NCBI GenBank assembly: GCA_002104905.1
Contig: MCFE01000280.1
Span: forward strand, 1-64,000
Direction: 5' to 3'
Source: Basidiobolus meristosporus CBS 931.73
Taxonomy: Eukaryota; Basidiobolomycota; Basidiobolomycetes; Basidiobolales; Basidiobolaceae
Length of the DNA: 64,000 bases
The notes beneath the pieces are model-generated. The model was not told the origin of the DNA, did no database searches, and was given only the letters and a program-made list of their open reading frames with translations. Below, one piece after another: positions 54,142 to 64,000 of the stretch. The position numbers and the translations under genes are program-made. Positions within the stretch are counted from its first letter, which is position 1, and the number at the start of each line of letters is the position of its first letter.

Positions 54142-55858
54142 CTACCAGTGCAAAGGTCTCAGTATAGTTAAGTCCTTTGCTTGAGAGTATCCTTTGGCAA
54201 CAAGTCTTGCTTTGTATCTTTCAACTGTACCATCAGCCTTGTATTTTGTCTTGAAGACCCATCTGCATCCAATTGGTTTTTGGTTGATTGGTAATTTGAC
54301 AAAGTCCCAAGTTTGATATTCCATTGGGACCTGATATTCCTCAGTCAATGCAGATCTCCAAAACTTTGTCTGAGGGTTATTTAGGGCCTCTTTTACAGTC
54401 TGGGGCTCATCAACATGGACTGAATAGGCATAGGCCAAGTTTGTACCCTCATTGATATAGTAATTTGGGCTATTTCTTGTCCAATTGGATCTCCTGGCAT
54501 TTGACACCGGAATGATCAATTCTGGGATACTCTTGGGCACTGATTCTGGCTGAACCACAGTTGTAGAATCCTCTGGAGTGAATAAATTTCATTGTTTTGC
54601 TCTGATTCAAGGCTGACAATTGGTGGATTTGAGATCAGATTTTTGTCATCATCTGATGTCATTTTTTGTGAAAATTTTGAATTTTCATCAAACAACATAT
54701 CCCTGGACTTAATTATCTTCTTTGCTTTGTTACTTTAGAGTCTCTATGCCTTACTCTCATTGCAGTGGCCCAAAAATATGCATTTTACACTTTTTGGCTC
54801 AAATTTTGACTGATTTCCAGGCAGTTTCTTGGCATATGCTGTACACTCAAATATTCTTAGATGTTGTGCACTTGGTCTGTATCCATACCATGCTTCAAAT
54901 GGAGTAGAATCATAAAGTATTCTGTAATAACTCCTATTTTTAAGATTAACAATAGCGGCAACTGATTTTGCCCAAAAATCATAGGAAAATTTTTGATCAT
55001 GGATCATAGATCTTGCCATATCATTTATTGATCTGTTAGCGCATTTTGCTACTTCATTTTGCTGTGGGGAGTATGGCACAGTAGTCTCTTGCTTTATCCC
55101 ATGAATTTTGCAGAACCGGATGAAGAATTTTGAGGTATTTTCTCCACCATTGTCAGAGCATATTTTCTTGATTTTTCACCAGTTTCTCTCTCCACCATGG
55201 CATTAAACTCCTTGAACTTAGAAAGAGCTTCTTCCTTTTGCTCCATTAAGTAGACCCATGTGTATCTTGTATAATCATCAATAAAAGCAATCAAATACTT
55301 CATCCTGCCTAAAGATAAATTTTGCATAAGTTCACACATATCTGAGTGAATTAAATCTAATTTTTTCTTAGTTTTGATTAACCCAGAGCTCTTGAACAGT
55401 TGTCTGGCTAGTTTCCCATATATGTAGACTTCATAGTGCTCCAATTTAGCTGGGGGATCAATTATTACTCCGGAAATTAGCTGATCTTTGATCATTTTGC
55501 GCAAATAATCAAAATTGATGTGCCCAAATCTCCTGTGCCAAAGCATTGGTGTTTCTTCATTTAAGTTACGTATATTAGCTTCCAAATATGATGGAATATA
55601 AGTCAACTTGTATAGGTTCTAATCTCTGATGCCCAAAGCAATATGGGCACCATTTTGATCAGTGATCTTGCATCTAGAATTGTCAAAGCTGAATCTGAGT
55701 CCTTCTGCAGTGGCCTTGCTTACAGATAGTAGGTTCTTGGCTATTTCTGGTACATAGAGTACTTCTTTGAAAGTCAGTGTAGGGCTTCCTTCACTGCTTC
55801 TTAGGTTGACTTCGATAGTGCCTTCTCCCTCTGCATCAAGTGTTCTATTGTCACCCAT
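54142..55858 (-). pseudogene. Copia element D: protease, integrase and RT N-terminal region
   Basis: Frames 55619-55858, 55094-55606, 54744-55079 and 54142-54698 follow each other: protease end, pre-integrase (L-W-H-R-R-F-G-H-I-N), integrase core with Ser-Asp retained near 55340, the integrase C-terminal P-Y-S-P-Q-Q-N segment, then RT start (W-V-F-K-T-K). Each is separated by frameshifts or stops. The protease motif D-S-G-A-S-Q-H just upstream, near 55945, is intact. Confidence 0.75.
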
Positions 55859-56212
55859 GAAAACCTTCTTAATTGGAATTTCTTGATATTGCGTAAAAAG
55901 TTCTTTTTGGTGTGTAAAGTGCTAAGATGCTCCAGAGTCAATATACCACGTCTGAGAATCCCTGTTTGTGGTCATATTTAGTGCAGATATGAATAGTCTA
56001 TCTTCAGTTGTTACAGCATTTCCATATTCAGGCTTCTTTTGCTGATTATCTTTCTTTTTGAGTCACCGGTCTGATGTGTGCCCTTTGCTTTTGCAGTAGT
56101 TACAAAGCAGGTTGCTGTTGCATTTGTAGGGTTTTGGGTACCTCCTTTGTTGGTTATCATTGCTTATTAAAGCATTTTCTTCCTCCTTCTAATTTGCACT
56201 TGATTTTCTTAA

Positions 56213-56570
56213 TTATTCATCCAGGAGCCTTCCATATACATAATTTAAGGTCAAGTCTTCAGCTCTGGACTCTAGGGCTGATACAAGGCCCAAAAACCTC
56301 TCTGTCAGGCTATTCAGGATGGTAACTATCTCATCCTCATCAGTAGTTGGTACACCCACAGATTCCATCCCATCTACCAGCAGGGTAATTCTGTTAATTA
56401 GATTTTTCATTTCTTCTCCTGGCTGCATCTTTGTATTGAAGAGTTTTTGTCTCAGATACATTTTCTTAGCAGCTGAACATGAATGGTAGGTGTCTTCTAA
56501 TGCCTTCCAGGCATTCTTTGTGGTTTTTGCTCTTGAGCATTGAATTAGCAATTTGTCTTTAACATTAAGG
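56213..56570 (-). pseudogene. Copia element D: gag
   Basis: A 112-codon frame homologous to the gag of element B, without the nested insertion. A zinc knuckle follows near 56080-56110 but its last cysteine is a stop. Confidence 0.7.
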
Positions 56571-56797
56571 CAAATGCAGTTGAAGACACTTCATTCTTTC
56601 TTTGGGTACTTCAAGGCTTCCTCTCCCATGTATTTAGGAGGGCATTCTTCTCCCATGACAATATCCCAAAGGCCTCTTTCTTGCAGCAGCATCTTCATCT
56701 TCACCTTCCACACTTGGTAGTTGGATCCATCCAACTTTTCAGCAGAGGGAAAATTCCAGTAATAGCAGTAGTAGACATTGCAGAGAGTGAGAGCTTG

Positions 56798-56809
56798 GGG
56801 CTCATAACC
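56798..56809 (-). promoter_or_regulatory. Primer-binding site of copia element D
   Basis: Plus strand GGGCTCATAACC directly abuts the LTR end TGTTGTAAG (minus: TTACAACA, then GGTTATGAGCCC). It is complementary to the initiator tRNA-Met anticodon arm. Confidence 0.6.
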
Positions 56810-56891
56810 TGTTGTAAGAGTCTTGGAGAAATTGGAAGTGATTAGCAGAACAAGTAGATTATGTGGTTTTCACTTAATGATTTATTCAATG

Positions 56892-59800
56892 GCCCACCTT
56901 AATGTGGGGGGCTGGCGTGGGGGGGATGGGGTTCACATGATGGGAGACCACCCTACCCTTCCCAACCTGGGTTGGGAGGGGGGGTCTTAGGGGCCCCTTT
57001 GATGGTCTCTCTTCTGCTTGTTTGTAACAATGCGTTTGGGATACTACCCCATCTCTTTAAAGCAGATTACATCCTTGTAATCATCACTTTCATTTATTTG
57101 GCAAACAGGACAGCAACTCAGGAAGTCTGTGTCCTGGTGTTTCTTGCCAGTATGGTGGATTATTTCAAAGTTGTATCCCTGTAGTCAGAAGGCCCAATAT
57201 GCTAGTTGGCTGGTCAAGTCTTTAGTTCTTATCAGCCAGACCAATGTGTTGTGGTCCATTACTATTGTGAATTGGCAACCATTTATGTAGGTATGGAATT
57301 GCTAAATTGAATAAACAACAGCCAGACATTCTATCTTGTTAACAGGGTAGTTATGTTTGTGTTTGTTCAGCAGACAGCTCACATAACCAATTGGGTGGAA
57401 TTTGCCAGGTTGGTGGTATTGTCCCAATACAGACACTGTAGAGTGTCTGTAGGGGTAAGGCTTCCATCACAGTTGATAAAAGTTGCACATCCCAGTTGGA
57501 AAAATGTAACACTGGGGGTGACATCAGGAGGTGTCTCAGCTGATCAAATGCTTCCTTTTGGGGCTCCAGCTACATAAACTACTGGCCTTTCTGTGTTGAT
57601 TTGTACAAGGGGGCTGCTATTGTCTTGAACCATTGGACAAAGTGGCAATTGTAGCTGGCTTATGCTAGGAGCCCAGGCACTGCATTGATATCCTTTGGTG
57701 TGGGTGTATCCATTATACCAAGTTCTTGTGGCTCAGGAGCAACAATTTTGTATTCAAGAAGTGACACTTCTAGGATATAATTTGAGCTGGTGCTTGAGCA
57801 GGGCTGTCAGGATACATTGCAAATCCTGTATATGTTCCTCTACATCAGAGGCATATATAAGATGTTGTCAAGATACATAAGTGTTCATTTCCATTGTAAA
57901 TTCTCTGGTACCTTATTGATCATCCTTTGAAACATAGCAGGGGCATTGCACAAGCCAAAGGGCAGTTGTTCCTATTGGTACTATATAAACAATGTAATGA
58001 AAGCAGTGTTGGGTTAGTCTTCTGGAGCTACTTCTATTTGCCGATACACAGAGATTAATTCAAGGGAGCCAAAATATATAGCTCAAACTACTCTGTCAAA
58101 GATATTGTCTGTTTGTGGTAGTAGATGCATGTCCTTCCTGATGATGGAGTTCAGTTTTTAGTAGTCAATGCAAAAATGTTACTTTCTATCCTTCTATGGG
58201 GCTATCACTACAGGGGAGGCCCACCAACAGTGCCTCTGTGCAATGATATTGTCCTTTAACAAGATTTCATTAGTCTATTTGATATATTCTGAGTCAATTC
58301 TTCAGTTCCTATAGGCTTTTTGCTTGATGAGGTATTTGTTGACAAGGTAGATTTGGTGATATACCCCAGGTATATGGCCAATTGCCTGGTCCTTAGAAAA
58401 TACTCAAGCAAGAGAGTGCATTCTTTCTAGTAACTTGTCTCATAGTGTAGGTGGTAGACCAGAGTCCACATCCAGCTTGGAGAGCTCCTCTTCTGGTTCC
58501 TTGCTTTCAATGTGTTATAAAATAGGGGTGTGAACACCTTCCTGTTATGGTAAGCATTCTTATTAGGTAAGCACAGGAATAGGAGGAACAATGTATGAGG
58601 GACTCATAGGGAGGATACTGGGGATACTTTGGTCAGGACTCAGGGGGAACTCTTGGCCAAAGAGTGAGCGTTACACTTAGTACCCACACAATGGAGATAA
58701 AATACACACTTTGACATGATGGCCATTGACTGTTATCCTGCTGGCAAGCATACAATATTCATGCAGAAATGAATACAGGTAGCTATCCAGGTTGGATAGT
58801 CATTGAGGTGCAGATATCTGGGAGAATACCGTCAGATTTTGGCTCTGGTATCTTAAGATAGATGGCAGTTTCAAGTTGATGAGAATTGATCACCAGCAGA
58901 ACTTTTAGGTAAAGTACTTATTTAACAAGTGTCAATCAAGTGGCAAGGCAAAGGCATGATCATACATATCTTCAAAGTAGCCGTTGCTTCTAAGCTGTCT
59001 ATAATGCTTGCCATCAAATGTATGGGATATGTTTGTGCTTGATTGATATTGAGTGCAGTACTTCATAACTTTGCAATATTTGTTGGACTGCCCAATATTC
59101 TTTAAACTGATAATACTGGAATATATCTGGAGCATGAAAAGTGCTTAGCCCAATGGTGGTTGATACCTGACAAATGGAACTCCTTGCTATGGTAGCATTT
59201 CCTGATGTTAATGTCATGCAACTGTTAATACATGCGGTTATCAAGACAGTCTCTGGGTCATATGTTGTCAGCTGCATGACAGTTATCCATTTATACTATG
59301 TACATGTTAAGTTACATCCCAGGATGATATTGGCAAGAACTAGTAGTAAATCAGCAAAGCCCCCATTACTGATATTAGTAGAACAACACCACTTCTCTAG
59401 CCATAACAGCACATTATTCACAAGTATATGGATTACTGGGCTCACTTGACTCAATAAAGAACCTTCAACATTCTTTTACATGAGTGTTGTCTCATTGCAT
59501 ATTCAGATTTTGCCAGGCACATGCAGAGTACTGCTGTCAGTGGAGATAGGCTCACAAACTATCAGTAAGCCTGCTTCTTCAGAGCTATTACTCTGCATAG
59601 CATATTCAGAAGGCTGGGGTGAGCCTATAGATGTCATAAACTGACCTAACTCAGTTTGCCTAAGGTGACAAGTACAGCAAGGTGCTGTTACAGAGGTATC
59701 AACTGACTGGCACAATATTGCTGGTACAGTAGTGACCAAAGAATGATCTAATGAGACTTTTGTGACAAAACACTGCTGTAACTCTTGTAACACATCCTAT

Positions 59801-60000
59801 GCTGTCTACATGCTTCATGGATGAGAGGCTTGCTACAATAGCCACAATTGTCATTTCTCTCTTCTCTTAAAGTATTGAGTGAAAGAAGTCTGTGGTAATC
59901 AAATACTTTCCATTACCACAATATCTCAAAACCAATATGGCGCTCATTTCTTTGTTTTGCTTTTGCTATTGTAACACACAAGTGAAAGATCAAGAAATGC
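56892..60000 (-). mobile_element. Decayed Ty3/gypsy retroelement
   Basis: Minus-strand order: a damaged zinc knuckle (C-G-Y-C-S-K-P) near 59830-59870, a protease-like region about 58700-59500 (L-T-V-N-G-H-H-V), RT 57800-58260 (A-S-P-V-V-I-A-P, F-C-I-D-Y, L-P-F-G-L-C-N-A-P-A-M-F-Q-R-M and Y-L-D-N instead of Y-L-D-D), and RNase H 57080-57600 (I-E-C-L-A-V-V-Y, L-T-S-Q-L-A, F-E-I-I-H-H-T-G-K-K-H-Q-D). Stops and frameshifts are frequent, integrase is absent and no LTR was identified. The left end cuts the LTR of copia D. The G-rich stretch 56892-56990 is unassigned. Confidence 0.75.
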
Positions 60001-63000
60001 CTACTTTGAAGGACAAAGCTCAAGACCCTGACAAGATATCCACCCAAAACATTATGTCATGCTGAACACTCCATAGCCAACACATGTTTCAAATTAAAGC
60101 TCATCTGAAGCAGCAATTAAGAAGTTATGATCAAAAGAGTCCAATTACAAAGTATATTAGGCCTCTATTGCTTGAATTACTATGGTGCCTTTGATCACAT
60201 GTAGCAACTGAGCCAGCCAATCATATCACGTGATACTCTAGGGGAGCTCAGAATTACAATATTAGAAAATGTTTTCTCTGCAAGGAAAGTGACTTCCAAA
60301 TAAGAAAAAGTTACTACAACAGTAAATAAGCCCAATAGCCAACAGAAGGTCAGAAAACTGCTGCACAAGTGAGAAACACTGCCTACAGTATATTTTGTGC
60401 CTAAGACTGAGGTTATTAGTGAAAGTTATATCTTCTATCAATATATCAACCTCCTAATAAACTAGTTCAGTACTAGCATACTGAAAGTTGTTGTATAATG
60501 TTGGTCAGCATCTGCATTATAGAACAAGCCCCAAACTAATTATGATACAACACAACAAGTCTTGTCCACGGGGCAAACAGCTTAACACTCAACACTGTAA
60601 CTCCATTATATGATTTTCTTGTTGATACTCATGTGAACTTAAGAAAGTCCTGTATTTGAGACAATGCATTTACATGAGTGAAAGATTCAATGATGACCTG
60701 CCATAGTTCACATTACAAATAAAGCTGTGGCACCACATACACATGTATATGTATCACCGTTTCCCCTTTGGTCTAACTCACTTGTATATTTGTGCTGCCA
60801 AAAATAAAGCAAAGTCATCTTGTTCCCAATAAAACACCACTACTGACAGCAGCAGAAAAATGGTTTGACAACAGCTTGCTTTGACATTCAGTGCAACAGG
60901 TGAGGGTAAAGCCAAAAAAGGCCTGGTGAACAGTATGCCTGCTGCAAGTAGTAATGCAGACACCTCAGGCTCTCCATCAAGTAGGCAATTGAGAATCTCT
61001 GTTGAGCTGCAAGCTGACCACAATGCTCAGGCAGATGAGAATATAGCAAAAGCAATACCTTCAGTTGAAAACCATTAAATGGTTGTTGTAACATCACCAC
61101 CCACATTAGCAGGTAGTTTGTCAGCTCATACTAAAGCATTATCAAGGCAATTAGGTGCAGTGGCTGATAGGATATATGCAACAGCCTAGAGAAATCAGAA
61201 TATAGTCCAGGGGAAGTATTTAGATTCAGGAATGCATAGTTCATCAGGGTAGATGGTATTTTCAGATTTGGCCATAGAAACTAAAAGGATAGTAGAGACA
61301 GTATTAACGTGAGATCTGTTGGCAACAAGTAGGGCAAGGATCTTGTAAATTTTACCAAAGTTGAAACCGTATTATTTATGACCCAATAAACAGAAAGACA
61401 TTTGAGGTCATTAAGATCTTTGTGGGAGGAGGAGACATCAAGATAGAGATTGACAGAATTTTTGACACAGACATGTAAAGGAAGGATGGAACCTCTGAGG
61501 TGAGTTTTGGGAGAGACAAGATTATCAGCAACAGCAACGTAAGGGATGAAGATGTTGCGTAATTCTTAAATAAGAGGGATGTGTTTGATGCCACCAATGA
61601 TGTAATAACCTTTGTTGTTGATGAGGGGAGTTTTGCAGACAAGTTTGCTGTTATGGTGGATGTAATGTCCTTTGTAAGTAAGTCTTTGAATGATAGCATC
61701 ATCAGAAGATATTTTTGGGGGGATGAATTTTATGTCAAAACCAAATTTATCATTAAGTTTGAATTCAAGTTTTTGTAAGACCTAAGTATAGGAGTGGGAT
61801 ATGTTAGCATCAAAACCATATTCAAAGAAGAATCTTTGTAAAAGGTTGGAACAAAGATTCAAGAGGGAGGGAGGCATAATAGGGTGCTATATATTAGTGG
61901 TAGAGCAAGGAGGAAGAGCTGCAAAATAATTCAAAGTAATAAGTTTAAATGTAATGAGTCAGAACAAATAAATTTAAACTGGGACTAATTGTGGTTTTGT
62001 AAATTGAAGGCAAACTCCCATGTTACCAAAGATACAATCTATCAATTGGGTTAAGTCAGAATTGTTTGAAGAATTAAAGGTATTTTTGTTGGAGCCAGTA
62101 GTGACAGGAGGGCCATACATGAGAAGATTGGTAATGTATACATACAATGGGCAGACAGATCCAAAGGATTTGTGCATCAAACAGTAAGAAATCCAGAAGG
62201 GTTAATATTTTGTAAGGGAGTAGCAAAGGAGAAGTTTGCCCAGGGAGATAAAAAGGTAGAGACAAACTATACTACGGCAATGTTTACCTTGAAGGGCAAT
62301 AATAGACTTGTTCCATTGTACCATGCCAGGGTGTGCGGCACAATCCACAGTTGTAAAGAACAATCAGGCACAATATTATAGCTACCAGAAGGAAGGATTG
62401 TTCTTGGACAATTTTGCACTATGCGGGACAATCTCGCACACTATGGCGCAATCTGACACAATGAGGTTGGCATGGATGATTGCGCCAACTTGTAATGTTT
62501 GCATCACATGCGCAATTGGATACTGTTATTATGGCAGGTAAAATCCAGTATTTGGATATGTTTCTTTAATGTAAATGGAAATGAATGTGTATCATACTAT
62601 AAACTACACAGATACTTACCATTTTGATTACCCTCACTCTAATTGGATGGTATCTCAGTGGTTAATTGGTCCAAAAGTATCCTGAAGCTGGCAGCCCCCA
62701 ATTGGCTCATTGACTACTAGAAAAGCTACCTGATTTGCCATCAAATATCCCATTTTGCTCATTGAGCAAGTAAATCCCTGATTGTAGTGATTGGCCAAGG
62801 TGTCATAGCCAGCACGCAAGCAATTGTGTAGGTGCAAAACAGATCCAATAGCTGCACTAGTATTACAGATGACATATATATATGCAGGGTGTTTATTTAT
62901 AGGGGTTCTGTCTCAAATGTGAGATGACCTAGATATTACTTATATCAAGAATTTGATGATCACTGATTTGCAATGGCTTGATTTGGATTGCAAAAAAAAT

Positions 63001-63046
63001 GGGTTGTCAGGATCATTACAAATTTGAGCAATTCCAAGCAATTGCA
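60001..63046. other. Degenerate repeat-like sequence
   Basis: No intact gene. The minus strand at 61370-61800 encodes long near-open stretches (for example Lys-Phe-Gly-Phe-Asp-Ile-Lys-Phe-Ile-Pro-Pro-Lys) interrupted by stops, probably an old transposon protein I cannot name. A patch at 62300-62520 keeps several CpGs and repeats the word GCACAATC. An A-box-like site at 62648-62660 has no B box. Confidence 0.35.
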
Positions 63047-64000
63047 TTATCTTCTCCTGGGTTTTTTTCTCACAGGGATTACTACTGAAGCATCTGGTAG
63101 TGACTCACTTTGCACACCTATACTACTTCCTGGCTGACTATCATCTTGGCTACTTGTGCATTTGTAGTCAGTATTTTGCCTCCTAGTTGATGAGTGTGAT
63201 GCTACAGCTTGGCCACACTGAATTGCTCCAACTGAACCAACTGAACCGGCCTGTAGGGCCACACGCTGACGTGTTCTTTTACTTGCCAAGGGCTCTGGTG
63301 GTTGAGGCACTTCATGTTGGTCATCATCAGTCAGTTCACCAGAAGTAACTTGCTGATGGTCAGGCAAAACGGCACGTGCAGGCGCGCCTTGATGCATTGA
63401 GATGGCCCTTGGCTGAGTTCAATGTGATGCTGCAAGTTGATGCAACTTGGTCCGCTCCAATGGACTGGTGTCTAAATTAGCAGTTTGGCGAGTTCTTGTA
63501 GTTTTGCTCTGAAGCGCGCATGTTGACCCAACGCGTGTTGACTCAATGCGGGGCGTTCTGGTAAAGGGTGTTGGCGTACTCTGGACTGACGTGCACTGGT
63601 GCGCTGTGGTTGCAAGAGATGGTAGGGAATCCAGCAAGGCATGCTGGCGTGATCTGGACAATGTTGCTTGCAGTCTGTATTCTTCCTCCTGAAGCTCACC
63701 ATCTGATTCCTCAAGGTATTCACTTACCCTCTGTCTGATACTTTGGAGCTGTTGCCTGGATGAGTCCTATGTATATTGCTCTTAGAAGCCACTGCGCTCT
63801 ACTAATATATCACATAGTACATTAGTCATTTGAGGCAAAAACTCATTCAAAATCTCTTTGGTTCCCAAAGTTGAGGCACAAACGGACGCGTCCGGCCCAT
63901 ACTGTGCAAATTGCGCGCAAAATTGCTCCCGTGCGGCTTCTTTGTCAAATCCCCTCACTCTCAGCTGATTCTTGATTTCAATACTTGTCTTGTTATATAT
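63047..64000 (-). CDS. Unrecognised reading frame at the right edge (partial, possibly spliced)
   Basis: One minus-strand phase is almost continuous from the window edge to 63047. Two stops (63782-63784 and 63767-63769) would be removed by a 54-nt in-phase GT-AG intron at about 63767-63820 that has a CTAAG branch-like site. A third stop (63419-63421) ends the frame after a Ser/Thr/Arg/Gln-rich region; beyond it the phase stays open to a basic end K-K-P-R-R-R. The edge part has an acidic-basic mix with several Cys and Phe. No family is recognised; a gag-like, transposase-associated or nuclear low-complexity protein are options. The DNA is rich in CpG, unlike the 20 kb before it. Confidence 0.35.

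Larger units (their letters stand above)
54007..56891 (-). mobile_element. Ty1/copia element D, truncated at both ends
   Basis: Minus-strand copy with a partial 5' LTR (56810-56891, cut by the next element), primer-binding site 56798-56809, gag, zinc knuckle, protease, integrase and the first part of RT. RT catalytic box, RNase H and 3' LTR are missing. Confidence 0.8.

Noticed and set aside
61376-61702. 108-codon minus-strand frame with Ser/Thr/Leu-rich protein
   Set aside because: A different minus phase over the same DNA gives more protein-like sequence with stops, so this frame is probably a shadow of a decayed transposon gene.
62640-62700. A-box-like TATCTCAGTGGTTAA, possible tRNA or SINE head
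   Set aside because: No B box or cloverleaf; one A-box position is wrong.
1-64000. CRISPR arrays, bacterial operons, rRNA genes
   Set aside because: No regularly spaced repeats, no ribosome-binding-site pattern and no rRNA-like sequence were found; gene structure is eukaryotic.

Overview
This window is from a fungal nuclear genome. The evidence is short GT-AG introns (about 53-115 nt), TATA boxes close upstream of start codons, a Prp38 splicing factor, a kinesin-6 motor, a purine permease of the fungal NAT type, secreted Thr/Ser-rich proteins ending in a CBM19-like chitin-binding module, and Ty1/copia and Ty3/gypsy retroelements. The protein set would fit an early-diverging (zygomycete-grade) fungus, but the genus cannot be read from the sequence.

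Layout. 0-7 kb: three relatives of a secreted mucin-like, CBM19-like protein on the minus strand. One is open but cut by the window edge, one is a full-length pseudogene, one is a remnant. 8-24 kb: a small-molecule methylation and export locus built from three gene types: a COMT-like O-methyltransferase, a SABATH-type carboxyl methyltransferase and a DHA2-type MFS exporter. It holds two intact exporters, one intact SABATH gene, one intact O-methyltransferase, one O-methyltransferase with an in-frame deletion, one with a nonsense codon, and at least four relics. A block of about 3.5-3.7 kb (SABATH plus MFS plus flanks) is present twice. 24-41 kb: ordinary single genes and young duplicates: an intronless kinesin-6, a tandem pair of pyrroline-5-carboxylate reductases, and three nearly identical NAT purine permeases (+, -, +; the third has a 1-nt deletion) with a four-exon PRP38 between the first two.

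42-63 kb is a retroelement graveyard, nearly all on the minus strand: fragments of at least four copies of one Ty1/copia family, two nested LTR-like insertions with target duplications, a 728-bp foldback element with 336-338-bp arms, a repeat family, and a decayed Ty3/gypsy element. CpG is abundant to about 42 kb, scarce across the repeats, and abundant again in the last kilobase, where a partly open unknown reading frame runs off the right edge.

How the genes may work together (inference): the two methyltransferase types would modify hydroxyl and carboxyl groups of one small molecule or a family of them, and the exporter would move the product out. Repeated duplication and loss suggest a locus under birth-and-death selection. 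GATA-type motifs lie upstream of two O-methyltransferase copies, one P5C reductase and one purine permease, which would fit nitrogen-status control.
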